Positions 51,375-60,006 of a stretch of 64,000 nucleotides of DNA are shown in pieces. The DNA lies in contig JAUIFF010000010.1 in NCBI GenBank assembly GCA_030429545.1, positions 186,001 through 250,000 on the forward strand, read 5' to 3'. The DNA comes from Polyangia bacterium. GTDB lineage: Bacteria; Myxococcota_A; Polyangia; Nannocystales; Nannocystaceae. Positions within the stretch are counted from its first letter, which is position 1. Every line of letters begins with the position of its first letter. Made by a program: the position numbers and the translations under genes. Below the pieces are notes generated by a model that was not told where the DNA came from, searched no databases, and was given only the letters and a program-made list of their open reading frames with translations.

Positions 51375-52382
51375 ATGGATCTTTCGATTCTGGATGTCCT
51401 CCCGATCACCTCCCAACACGGGGCTGGAGCAGCCCTGCGCTGTGCCACTGAGCTCGCTGCTCTCGGCGATCAGCTCGGCTTTACTCGACTGTGGTACGCC
51501 GAACATCATGCAATGGCGAGCATTGCCAGCACATCCCCAGAACTATTGATCGCCCATGCAGGTGCCGCGACCAAGCGCATTCGCCTAGGAGCCGGCGGCG
51601 TGATGTTGCCAAACCATGCCCCACTTCGGGTCGTCGAGCAGTACCAAACCCTTCACGCCCTGCACCCGGGTCGTATCGACCTTGGGATCGGTCGCGCATC
51701 GGGTACAGACCCACTCACCGCGCGAGCCCTGCGGGCAGTCTCGGGTAGTCAGTTTGCAAGCCTGATGGACGAAGTTCTCCGGTTTTCGGGAAAGGGTTTT
51801 CCGAGCAGCCACCCCTACTCGCATATTCGTGTAATACCAGAAGATATCGCCTTGCCTCCGGTATGGCTGCTCGGTTCGAGTGGTGGGAGTGCAAAGCTCG
51901 CAGGCCAACTCGGAACCGGATATGCGTTTGCGGGCCACTTTAGCCCTATGCCACCGGCCCCGGCAATTCATACGTATCGGCGAAACTTTCGTCCATCCGC
52001 CGACTTCCCAAAACCCAAGGTCATTTTGGCGATTCACGCCCTGTGTGCAAGTTCCGACGAAGAGGCCAAGGAGTTCGCACTTCCGGTGCTGTACTCACTT
52101 AGCCTACTTCAGCGCGGACGCAGCGTTGTTGTATATTCACCAGACGAAGTGCGAGCAAAAAACTGGATCCCAACAATGGATGCACTCGGACCCATGGGAC
52201 AGCTACTGATCGTCGGCGACCCGCCACGCGTTCGCCGAGCGATCGAAGCGGCCGCACGGGCAGCCGACGCCGACGAGGTGATGCTCATGACGCTCAGTCA
52301 CGACCCAACGGTTCGCCTCAACTCGTATCGCCTGCTCGCCGATGAGTTTGGTCTCCAGCGCGACGCCACAAAAGATGCATAG
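51375..52382 (+). CDS. Luciferase-like flavin monooxygenase
   Basis: About 335 residues from the ATG at 51375 (AAAGG just upstream). The family pattern is clear: 'GAGAALRCATELAALGDQLGFTRLWYAEHHAMASIASTSPELLIAHAGAATKRIRLGAGGVMLPNHAPLRVVEQYQTLHALHPGRIDLGIGRASG', followed by 'LGSSGGSAKLAGQLGTGYAFAGHF'. It belongs to the LLM class flavin-dependent oxidoreductases, FMNH2-dependent and cytoplasmic, substrate unknown. The stop codon abuts that of the convergent regulator gene. Confidence 0.88.
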   Translation: MDLSILDVLPITSQHGAGAALRCATELAALGDQLGFTRLWYAEHHAMASIASTSPELLIAHAGAATKRIRLGAGGVMLPNHAPLRVVEQYQTLHALHPGRIDLGIGRASGTDPLTARALRAVSGSQFASLMDEVLRFSGKGFPSSHPYSHIRVIPEDIALPPVWLLGSSGGSAKLAGQLGTGYAFAGHFSPMPPAPAIHTYRRNFRPSADFPKPKVILAIHALCASSDEEAKEFALPVLYSLSLLQRGRSVVVYSPDEVRAKNWIPTMDALGPMGQLLIVGDPPRVRRAIEAAARAADADEVMLMTLSHDPTVRLNSYRLLADEFGLQRDATKDA

Positions 52383-53516
52383 TCACTGACTTTCAAGAAA
52401 CGCTGCGAGCGACTGAAACGTGCGAATCCCGTGAAAGTCAATTCCGGTATCGAGCGCCCCGGTGGCTATATCTGGGCGAATCCCAGCGATGACTGTCTCG
52501 GCCCCAAGCAGCTTGAGGCTACGAATCAACTGCAACAGCCGAGTGGCCCCCTCGGGATCAAACTCAGCGACCCCCGTAAGGTCAAAAACGATCCAGCGAG
52601 CACCCCGACGCACGACGGTGTCCAACAGCTTGCCACTAAGGGTACTGCCCTGCTCCTCGCTTAGCTTGCCGATAATCGGGATCGCTAGGGTGTCGCGTCC
52701 AACATCGAGTATGGGTGCTGAGAGCTCCAAAATCCGTTGCCGCTGCTTGTCGACGAGTTCGAGGGTCGAGCTCAACATCTTGATGCGCAACTGTCGTGCC
52801 TTGGCCGACTGCTCCGCCTCAATCCGCGCGGTCTCATCGATCTGCTCGACCAAGACAACGAGCCCTCCACTCACCGGGTCGCGCAGGGAACGGGCGTGGA
52901 TCGAATGCCATCGTCTGTCACCACCGACCTTGGCCTTTAACTGTACATGCACTTGTTTCCCCGACAATGCATCCTTGAGAACACGCCGGGCCCTGCCCTT
53001 CTCGACAAACCAGGCTGTCCAAGTCGGGGTATCACCAAATGTTGTCTGGGCCGCAGGGTTGGTGGCTAACAGCTTGCCGTCTGCATCGACCATGACCGCG
53101 ATCATGCCCGTATGGCGGAACATCGCACTCGCCCGACGAAGGGCAACCGGCAAGGTTTCAAGCGGCAGTGCTTGGTTGAGGAGGCCGAGAGAATCGTTGG
53201 CCAGCCAGATACCACGCAGCTCCAACGAAACTGTGGTTGGCTCACCACCGGGATAAAACGTCCACTCCTCGCACCACACCTCGCCTCGTCGGACCCGCTC
53301 AATCGCGTTGTATGTACGCGCAACAACATCAGGAGGTGCGCTCGAGAAGATGTCGCGGCTCAGCAGCGCGGCGGTACTTGGGGCCCGCCAAAATGCAACC
53401 GCCGGCGCATTGGCCCAGACCAATCGCATGGTCTGTGCATCGTTGACCCATACTGGAACTGCACTTTGCAAAAATCCCGCTTCACAGGCGGCGAGGTGAA
53501 CGAGGTCTGCGGTCAT
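52383..53516 (-). CDS. PAS-STAS regulator (RsbR-like)
   Basis: About 377 residues from the ATG at 53516 (a TTG at 53525 is the only earlier start). Two PAS-like domains are seen (about 18-115 and 130-230), the second with 'AVMVDADGKLLATNPAAQTTFGD'. A linker helix then leads into a STAS domain with 'GARWIVFDLTGVAEFDPEGATRLLQLIRSLKLLGAETVIAG'. This is the layout of stressosome RsbR proteins. At the site where RsbR usually has a phosphorylatable Thr ('VDT'), the sequence reads FDP, so that control point is absent. It may be a non-phosphorylatable scaffold. Confidence 0.72.
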   Translation of the reverse strand: MTADLVHLAACEAGFLQSAVPVWVNDAQTMRLVWANAPAVAFWRAPSTAALLSRDIFSSAPPDVVARTYNAIERVRRGEVWCEEWTFYPGGEPTTVSLELRGIWLANDSLGLLNQALPLETLPVALRRASAMFRHTGMIAVMVDADGKLLATNPAAQTTFGDTPTWTAWFVEKGRARRVLKDALSGKQVHVQLKAKVGGDRRWHSIHARSLRDPVSGGLVVLVEQIDETARIEAEQSAKARQLRIKMLSSTLELVDKQRQRILELSAPILDVGRDTLAIPIIGKLSEEQGSTLSGKLLDTVVRRGARWIVFDLTGVAEFDPEGATRLLQLIRSLKLLGAETVIAGIRPDIATGALDTGIDFHGIRTFQSLAAFLESQ

Positions 53517-53758
53517 CGATCTCAAGAGCCGTTGAGATATGTCTGTTGGTGCAGGCTAACGTGATTGTCAAATTTTGTACAGGTACCGTTTCGCTCATAG
53601 GTTTGCCAAGGAGCGAGCAATCGGCCGCTTCAAATATCGCGCAGCGATGTGGTCCCCACCACCACAACGCCGGGAGCACCCGCTGCAACAGCTTGTTTGT
53701 AGCCGCAATTTTTCGAGCGAGAGGCAGCAACTTGCAAACCCATGTATAAGCAAATTTC

Positions 53759-54517
53759 CTACCGGAACCGCTCAAACGCAGTCAGACATGCTTCGACGTA
53801 GCCAGGAACCATACCCGAACGCTCGCCGATGCGCCGAGACCAACTCGTTCGATCTGGCAAACTCGGCTCGAGGACAAGCCCAGTCGGCGTGGACCAACGC
53901 GAGGCCTGGCCGTCGTATTCCCAGTGGGAGTCACCTCCACATCCTCGGACCTCCACCAGTGCCTGCGCGAGGTACCGCTGGTTTTGCTCAGCTGCATCAC
54001 GAATTTCGCCCGCGTTGAGCGGACGGAGATCATACGTTTGATGGGATACTTTCCCGCCCGGTCGGTGGTAGTCGACGCGCAGAAGCTCGTGCGTGAGATT
54101 GTGCGATATACACGCAGCAGGAAAAAATCCCCCACACGGTTCGGGCAAGGCTCGGTCGATAAAAACTGGCTGAGTCCACATGTCTCCGAGGTCACATAAG
54201 AAACGTCCCTGTTTCACTTCTGCGACCACGGCGACGTGCGCGTCCTTGCGAGTGATGTCGTCACTGACGATCCTCGCACCTACCCCGGCAGCGAGTAGGC
54301 GACTTTGCAACCAGAATGCGAGGTCAAAACAGTTCCCGCTCGCCCCGGTTTGCGCGCGATGAACTTCCATCTCCTCAACGCTACGTTGGCGCCCGCCGCC
54401 ACGCGCGACAACCCAAGCCTTCGTCAACGTTTCCATTGGGAAGCCGCTAAACCCCTGCCAAACATCAAGAATTGACACGGGGGCGAGATGACTTGGTGCC
54501 GCTGTCGAGATCACCAT
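53759..54517 (-). CDS. NAT/transglutaminase-like protein
   Basis: About 252 residues from MVISTAAPS. A Cys-His-Asp arrangement resembles the arylamine N-acetyltransferase and transglutaminase superfamily: GASGNCFDLAFWLQSRLLAAGVGARIVSDDI with the nucleophile Cys (about residue 63), 'DAHVAVVAEV' with His (about 91) and 'CDLGDMWTQPVF' with Asp (about 107). Substrate unknown. No signal peptide, so probably cytoplasmic. Confidence 0.55.
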   Translation of the reverse strand: MVISTAAPSHLAPVSILDVWQGFSGFPMETLTKAWVVARGGGRQRSVEEMEVHRAQTGASGNCFDLAFWLQSRLLAAGVGARIVSDDITRKDAHVAVVAEVKQGRFLCDLGDMWTQPVFIDRALPEPCGGFFPAACISHNLTHELLRVDYHRPGGKVSHQTYDLRPLNAGEIRDAAEQNQRYLAQALVEVRGCGGDSHWEYDGQASRWSTPTGLVLEPSLPDRTSWSRRIGERSGMVPGYVEACLTAFERFR

Positions 54518-55040
54518 GTGTGAATGTAGCACAACCTGACGAAAAATGTTCAATTGGTCCGTAAAGTGCAAAATTTGAGGACCTACAGGCAATCCGCTCC
54601 AAGATCCCAAATTTGAGCCAAAATTTCTGCCAAACGAAGACAGAAATTCGTCCGCGCGGGATTTACGAAATCGACGAATTCATGGGCCAATTGGCCGTAG
54701 GATCCCAACCAAGAATTCTCCAAAGGCAGCGATACAGCGGCCGTTCGATAACGCAAAAATGTACTGTCCCAAGCGCCCGGTAAGGCATAGACGGATGTTG
54801 ATACACACACCGCAGACGGGCGCTAGCGTGTTCTCAACGGCCACTGGGCCTGGGGTGGAGTCGCGCGATGGTGGTCGGGCTCGGCAGGTGTGTCGAGCGG
54901 CTCATATGGGGACTGTTGGCCCCAGGTTCGTGGCGGGTTTTCGGGGGCGGAATTTATTTTGGGTTTGGGGTGGTTTTTCGAGGGAGTGATCTCGGCTCCT
55001 GGGAGCCCACAAGGTCCCCTGCTCCACCGTTGCCCGAGGC
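54518..55040. other. Non-coding stretch, 523 bp
   Basis: No credible gene on either strand. The left part is AT-rich with several AAATTT/AATTT motifs. The right part is G-rich on the plus strand and contains the palindrome GGCTCC-TG-GGAGCC at 54994-55007. Its function is unknown. Confidence 0.35.
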
Positions 55041-55534
55041 TCACACACCTGCTTCACCCGGCATTATCGTTTGGATGCAGTACACGTGAAATGCCTTGAG
55101 GCAGGCATCGAGATCAAGCTCTGTCCAACGCTTGTCGGCGAAACCTGTACTCCCAAACCGGCCGAGCTCTAAGAAGTCGTCCGACGTCCACTGAGAACAC
55201 GCAGGCTCCTGTGTCAGGCCAGATGGATCGACACTTGTCCACACCCGCTCGTCGAGTACTTCCTCGCCATACTCGGACACGTCGATTGGACTCAAGTGTG
55301 TATCTGCAACAAAACCTTGCCAACTCATCGCCACCGCGGTCCCGTCGACCAATCGCACCGGAACTGTCGGACTATCCAACGCAGGTGTGATCCGGCTGCT
55401 CGGGGAACCGTCGGCCGACCCCAGCCATGCACGGAAGGATTCGGGCACGGAGAGGCCAGCCGCGTCGTCTGACGGTACGCCTCATCCGCTTCGTCGAGCC
55501 CGGTGCCACCGGGGTAGTATCGGCTGTCAGGCAC
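55041..55534 (-). pseudogene. Broken DUF1554-like domain gene
   Basis: The minus strand encodes the beginning of a DUF1554/collagen-endostatin-like exported domain in one frame (from 55534, 'YYPGGTGLDEADEAYRQ') and its rest in another (from about 55478, 'DDAAGLSVPESFRAWLG' through 'RVWTSVDPSGL', 'ACSQWTSDDFLELG' and C-terminal 'CLKAFHVYCIQ'). A TGA stop blocks the second frame upstream. The family runs continuously through this junction, so a single-base indel near 55470-55480 is likely. It follows immediately after the patatin-like gene's stop codon. Confidence 0.5.
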
Positions 55535-56476
55535 TCAACGGCGTGCTCGGCGTGGTTGCTCGAGTGCACGAATCGTTTCGCGGTAGCCAGTCGCCACCAG
55601 CTGCTCAAATCGTTGTCCCTTTCCCATCAGGGTCGCCGGTATTTCACGCTTGCTGAGCTGAGGAGGAGGAATCTCGACGACACGTACCGGACACTTCACG
55701 CCATCGAGCTCCGCTGGCTTGCCAGTGACATTCACAGCAAGGATCTGATGACGCGGGAACTGTTCGCATGTGTCGCGAACTGGTACTGCCGCGATACGAT
55801 CAAGGCCGGGGTCTACATACCCGGCATGGACTGGATTAATTTCGTCGAAAATCACTGGATTGGCGATGCTCTTTTTCACCCCAGCGGCAAGTTTTCCTTC
55901 AGTCACCGCCGCCAGCGAGGGCGAGCCAGTTTTGACGTCGATATAAAACGTCGCATACGGCACTGGAAGGGTTTCAATCGTCGCCCCACCAACAAACCGG
56001 TCATAAACCTGTGACAGGCGTTGAAGCTCAACGGGGTCGACACTCGACATTCCGAGTAGACCCCCGACAGCCGCTCCCCCAAGTACGGCTAGGGCGGTCC
56101 CTCCAGACGCGAGAATCAACCCGCCGACGAGGAGCGCTCCAAGGAGCCCACCACTCGACGACTCCCGCTTTGTTGCCTCGACGTAAGTCTGCATGAACGC
56201 TTGATAGCGCGCAACAGGATCCACTCCTGGAGCACTCGCATACAACCCACCAACCAACGACCCCATACTCGTTCCTGTCACGCAGTCAACCTCGAGTCCT
56301 CGATCTCGAACTGCACGTAGGGCCCCGAGGTGAGCAAGGCCGTCTGGGCCCCCGACTGACAGCACGATGCAGACCTTTCGTTTACTCTTCGGGTTGAAAT
56401 CACGGCGATGCGCACAGCCTCCAACCAGGAAAACCAGTGCGAGTACAAGTGTTAGGAGGTGCTTGCCGTGAACCAC
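55535..56476 (-). CDS. Patatin-like phospholipase lipoprotein
   Basis: 313 residues from a GTG. Lipobox VFLVGGC near residue 21. The patatin oxyanion region is 'VLSVGGPDGLAHLGALRAV' and the nucleophile is in GTSMGSLVGGLYA (GxSxG). A glycine-rich hydrophobic loop (about 110-145) is an unusual insertion. The expected catalytic Asp-Gly-Gly/Ala is replaced by YVDPGLDRIAAVPV, so the active site is atypical. Probably an outer-membrane lipase-like protein. It may be inactive or may use a variant dyad. The broken DUF1554-like gene lies directly downstream in the same frame after the TGA. Confidence 0.72.
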   Translation of the reverse strand: MVHGKHLLTLVLALVFLVGGCAHRRDFNPKSKRKVCIVLSVGGPDGLAHLGALRAVRDRGLEVDCVTGTSMGSLVGGLYASAPGVDPVARYQAFMQTYVEATKRESSSGGLLGALLVGGLILASGGTALAVLGGAAVGGLLGMSSVDPVELQRLSQVYDRFVGGATIETLPVPYATFYIDVKTGSPSLAAVTEGKLAAGVKKSIANPVIFDEINPVHAGYVDPGLDRIAAVPVRDTCEQFPRHQILAVNVTGKPAELDGVKCPVRVVEIPPPQLSKREIPATLMGKGQRFEQLVATGYRETIRALEQPRRARR

Positions 56477-56718
56477 GGTTATTCGTACATTCTCGACACC
56501 CGGGAGTCAATACGGTCACCACGCGAAGGACCCGCGCACTCAGTAATTCGGTGGCCAAGGGTGGTCGGCAGCAGAAGCATCGGCAGGTTGCTTTGCGCCG
56601 GCCTGTTGCTCCCGAGGTTGCCGTAACCGAGTACAAAGTCGTCTTGCCACGTGAGCGGAGGACTTCAGATAGTCGTCATATCGTGACAACGAGATCTCAG
56701 TTCGCTACTATTCGCGCC

Positions 56719-57321
56719 ATGAAGCTAACCGCACTTTCTGGGGCTACGCTATTGATATTCACAAGCCCCCCTGAAACCTCAGTAGCGCCTTCTCCTGTAA
56801 GCGATATGCCCGACCCACACAGCTCTGAGTGGGAACCTCCCCCGCCACCCACCAGGCCACCACCTCCTCCTCAACCCCCGGCGCAGCAATTTAGGGAACA
56901 AGAAGCTGCACCGAGTTCTAATTCAATGTCACCTGAAGTTATTGAGGAACAGGTTGCGATTGACCGGAAAGCCCGCAACCTCCAAACCTCAGGCATTGTC
57001 TTTGGTGCCGCCGGCGTTGCTGGCATAGCGACCGGCTTCTTCCTCGACCAGAAGAAGAAGTCGACTCAGAACGAAGTGACCGCACAAGAGAACCTACTGG
57101 AACTTGAAGCTGGGGATGAACAGGAACTCGAGCGACTCCAGGCAAGATTTGCCCGGGAAAAACTCGGCTCCACAATCGGCTTTGTCGCTGGAGGATCCAC
57201 GCTGGCCCTCGGTGCGATCTTGTACCTGGTCGGCCGCAAGATACAAACTCGCCCAAATACCGGCCTGGTATTTGCTCCGACCAAACAGATGACGACTATT
57301 GGAGTCCGAGGGCGGTTCTAA
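56719..57321 (+). CDS. Pro-rich membrane protein
   Basis: About 200 residues from MKLTALSGATLL. A short hydrophobic N-terminus is followed by a Pro-rich tract (about 45-65), an acidic/helical segment, and two hydrophobic segments near 90-110 and 150-175 separated by a Gln/Glu-rich helix. No family recognised. The stop codon (TAA) is followed directly by the ATG of the next gene, so both form an operon. Confidence 0.6.
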   Translation: MKLTALSGATLLIFTSPPETSVAPSPVSDMPDPHSSEWEPPPPPTRPPPPPQPPAQQFREQEAAPSSNSMSPEVIEEQVAIDRKARNLQTSGIVFGAAGVAGIATGFFLDQKKKSTQNEVTAQENLLELEAGDEQELERLQARFAREKLGSTIGFVAGGSTLALGAILYLVGRKIQTRPNTGLVFAPTKQMTTIGVRGRF

Positions 57322-58206
57322 ATGCTCAATCTCATTTTTCTACTCCTCTTGAGCTCCCCAAGCATGCAACGGTGCCCGGAAGGAACCACAGCGACCGGCT
57401 ATGGGCCGCCACAAGATCTCGCGTGGCGATGTGTCAAGCTCACAGACAATGCCCCTACGACCCACGGCTGGTCTGTAGAATTCTGGCCGAATGGCAACAA
57501 AAAGTCCGCCTGCGAATACTACGAGGGAGAGCTTCATGGAAAATGTTCGCGGTGGAGCGACCAGGGAAACCTGGTATCACGAGGGCATTACAACCGGGGA
57601 GCGCCGATCGGCTACTGGTGGTTTTGGGGGCTCCTCGAGGACATCTTGTTCGACCCCGATGGCGCCAAAGCGACACTTCAACTAGACGAGACTCTCCGTA
57701 AGTTTGGCGCGATACCCAACGATGTCCCAGCACTCGCAGAGTTTATAGTTGAACGCTACGCCGACCCCCTCTCCGATATCCGCCAAGCCCCCCAACTATG
57801 CACCTCATCGGCCTGTGTGAGTGTCGCTACCATCAACTCGCAGGTCGTGTTGGCGATTCAATTTGAACCCCCAAAAGAAAAACTCGGCACGGGGGAAGAT
57901 GAACTTATCCGCCTCGCCAAGCAGGGTAAGAAGCGACGCCAGAAAATTTCTCAGCTCAAGAAGCGACGCGACCAGAAGCACCAAAAAGCACTCAAAAAAC
58001 ACAAGCAGAGGGTCAGGAGCTGGGAGTATACATCCCTATTGTGTAACGACGGTACGCGCTCTCCCTCATGTGTTTGCGGCGGAGGTACTCGAGGTTGTTG
58101 CTCCCACCACGGAGGCATCAATGGGTGCCCCCGCGACTATCCAGACGAACCAGAAAGGGATACAAGCCCCCTTATGCCCAACCCACTTATCAGCGCCGAA
58201 AACTAG
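57322..58206 (+). CDS. Exported MORN-like protein with C-terminal Cys cluster
   Basis: 294 residues. Signal-peptide-like start (MLNLIFLLLLSSPS). Residues 45-115 carry MORN-like units ('WPNGNKKSACEYYEGELHGKCSRWSDQGNLVSRGHY'), often seen in YwqK-type proteins. A central Lys/Gln-rich helix follows. The C-terminus is cysteine-dense with 'CVCGGG..GCCSHHGGINGC', a pattern typical of small exported domains. Role unknown. Possibly a periplasmic or cell-wall protein. Confidence 0.62.
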   Translation: MLNLIFLLLLSSPSMQRCPEGTTATGYGPPQDLAWRCVKLTDNAPTTHGWSVEFWPNGNKKSACEYYEGELHGKCSRWSDQGNLVSRGHYNRGAPIGYWWFWGLLEDILFDPDGAKATLQLDETLRKFGAIPNDVPALAEFIVERYADPLSDIRQAPQLCTSSACVSVATINSQVVLAIQFEPPKEKLGTGEDELIRLAKQGKKRRQKISQLKKRRDQKHQKALKKHKQRVRSWEYTSLLCNDGTRSPSCVCGGGTRGCCSHHGGINGCPRDYPDEPERDTSPLMPNPLISAEN

Positions 58207-58267
58207 TCCGCGAAACAAAGGTCTATTTGCTCTCACTATCAGCCTTGGTGGCTACTGAGTAGTCCTT

Positions 58268-58990
58268 TTACGCCATCGCCCCCGGCTCGTCCTCCGTCGC
58301 AAAATCCCGACCGCTCCGCACATCTTTGTAGAGCCGTCGCACGAAGTCCCCCGCGTCTTCCCGGTTCATCAGGTCGATGGCATAGGTCGTCGCCAGCAGG
58401 CCGAGGCGTTTACATATTTCGTTGAGTACCTGCCAGCGCAGGTCCTTCCCGATCGCGTCGAGTACTCCGAGGATCACTGGTGGGTGTCGTACCAACCCCA
58501 TACTCAAGAGGCGATCTGTTCGATATTGGCTTAACAATAATAGCCCCACTGCGTGTCGATGCGCTTTTGGTCCCATTCCGTCATCAAGGGTCAGCTCGGC
58601 TGCCCACCATAGCCGCGAGAGCCCGTTATCGACCAACCTTCCGACAAACCGGTTGCGGTTGAGCTTACGCTCACCAGTTGTCCACCGCCGGCGGAGAGCG
58701 CCTGCCGCGTGACGGGTCGCTAGCCATGCCCACATTTTTGAGTCTGTCGCAACTCCTCGCCGAATCCCCAACTTTTGATGGAGAGTAACTGCTGCATCTG
58801 GGTCACTTTCCGGCCCCGGCTTGCTGATCGTAAAGTTGACACCCTCAAGGTCCACCGTTTCACCTTCGATCTGCGCTGCGAACGAAGGGTCGTCAGGAAG
58901 CCGCTCGGTCGTTCCAAGCAAAAAAGCCGCGTCAATCGCTGCGAGCCCCTGGTTAGTCAGCTTCATCAGTGGCGTTTTCTGGCCCATCAT
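58268..58990 (-). CDS. GHKL-cassette third protein, unknown
   Basis: 240 residues, no recognised family. Features: 'QGLAAIDAAFLLG' at the N-terminus and a helical C-terminal half with Trp-rich 'GLSRLWWAAELTLDDGMG' and 'YRTDRLLSMGLVRHPPVILGVLDAIGKDLRWQVLNEI'. No catalytic motif. The start ATG overlaps the stop of the preceding gene (ATGA, 4 bp), so it is tightly coupled to the two genes upstream. I cannot assign it. Confidence 0.6.
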   Translation of the reverse strand: MMGQKTPLMKLTNQGLAAIDAAFLLGTTERLPDDPSFAAQIEGETVDLEGVNFTISKPGPESDPDAAVTLHQKLGIRRGVATDSKMWAWLATRHAAGALRRRWTTGERKLNRNRFVGRLVDNGLSRLWWAAELTLDDGMGPKAHRHAVGLLLLSQYRTDRLLSMGLVRHPPVILGVLDAIGKDLRWQVLNEICKRLGLLATTYAIDLMNREDAGDFVRRLYKDVRSGRDFATEDEPGAMA

Positions 58991-60006
58991 GCAAGCTCCT
59001 TAAAAGCCCTTCGGACAATCTCTGGTAAGTCGAGTACATCGTGAATCGCTGCCACCATCTCTTCGATGAGCACAGCCGCATCATCGCGGTACCCCTGCTT
59101 CATTTCGAAGAGACGTTCGAGGAGGTAGTTGAAACCTTGCTCTCGCGACATACCGGGGTAGAGCTTGCCGGCAACGCGAATCAACAACCCGCGCCGCCAC
59201 CCCTCGCGGACTGTCGGCAACTCGTCCTCATCTTGCTCGACCGATAAAATTGCGGTGTGAATCAAACCGTACCAAACAGGCCCGGCGATCGCCTGGTTCA
59301 GCAAGTCTCGCACCACTGCACGCTGACCGGTCGTCGCCTTTGACTCGAGCACTGTTACCAAATCCGTAACTCCGCGATTGAGCCACAGCACTGGTGGCTC
59401 GGCAGTACTCTCGAGGTAGTAAATCCGCTTGCTACTGCGTTTTCTTCGCGAGTGGGTCGACGTACGAAAGTCCTCCCAACGCGTGTCGAGCGAGCCACCA
59501 GGCGTCTGTGCGGGCTCTCGGGTCATCACTGTAATCAGAGGAGAGCTCGCTACCCGCATGCCCAAACGGGTCGCAAACCCCGATACACGAACCCCAGTTT
59601 TTGTCCTCACTGCAACGGCTTCAAGTGTCGCAAGTCCGGTGCTGTCCCTGGGACTAAACTTGATGCAACCGCTGGCGACCCCATCCATTTGTTTCAGTGG
59701 CGCAACAACTCGATACCAGCCCGCGGCATCATGTAAAACTGCGAGATATCGAAGTGGTGGTGCTTGTCGTTCCTCGGCCGGAAGTATTTTTTCGTACAGG
59801 GAACTATCTACGCCGCGAACTTCAACGAACACTAGTATTGGATCGGAGCAACTCGAAAAGTCGCGCAAGTCGAGCTTTCCGCGCTCCGCGTCAAAAACAG
59901 GATCGACATCAATGTTCTCATCCCCCTGCCGGAGTTCAGTGATAGTGAACAGTAGCTCCCGATTTGCGTATGCGTGGGGGAGAAAGCGTTGTCGTTTAAT
60001 CGTCAT
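58987..60006 (-). CDS. GHKL-cassette second protein, unknown
   Basis: 339 residues. A beta-rich N-terminal half with 'ILVFVEVRGVDSSLYEKILP' and 'YLAVLHDAAGWYRVVAPL', and a helical C-terminal half ('GFNYLLERLFEMKQGYRDDAAVLIEEMVAAIHDVL'). No known domain recognised. Overlaps the GHKL gene by 11 bp and the third gene by 4 bp. Confidence 0.6.
   Translation of the reverse strand: MTIKRQRFLPHAYANRELLFTITELRQGDENIDVDPVFDAERGKLDLRDFSSCSDPILVFVEVRGVDSSLYEKILPAEERQAPPLRYLAVLHDAAGWYRVVAPLKQMDGVASGCIKFSPRDSTGLATLEAVAVRTKTGVRVSGFATRLGMRVASSPLITVMTREPAQTPGGSLDTRWEDFRTSTHSRRKRSSKRIYYLESTAEPPVLWLNRGVTDLVTVLESKATTGQRAVVRDLLNQAIAGPVWYGLIHTAILSVEQDEDELPTVREGWRRGLLIRVAGKLYPGMSREQGFNYLLERLFEMKQGYRDDAAVLIEEMVAAIHDVLDLPEIVRRAFKELA

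Noticed and set aside
36452..54194. Further TGTCTCA-like matches in coding regions (36452, 52190, 54181)
   Set aside because: They are inside genes and only partly palindromic. Only the intergenic copies were used for the regulon proposal.
2166..58036. Apparent excess of TGTATA/TATACA hexamers
   Set aside because: A rough count gave about 19 hits against about 15 expected from base composition, so there is no clear enrichment.
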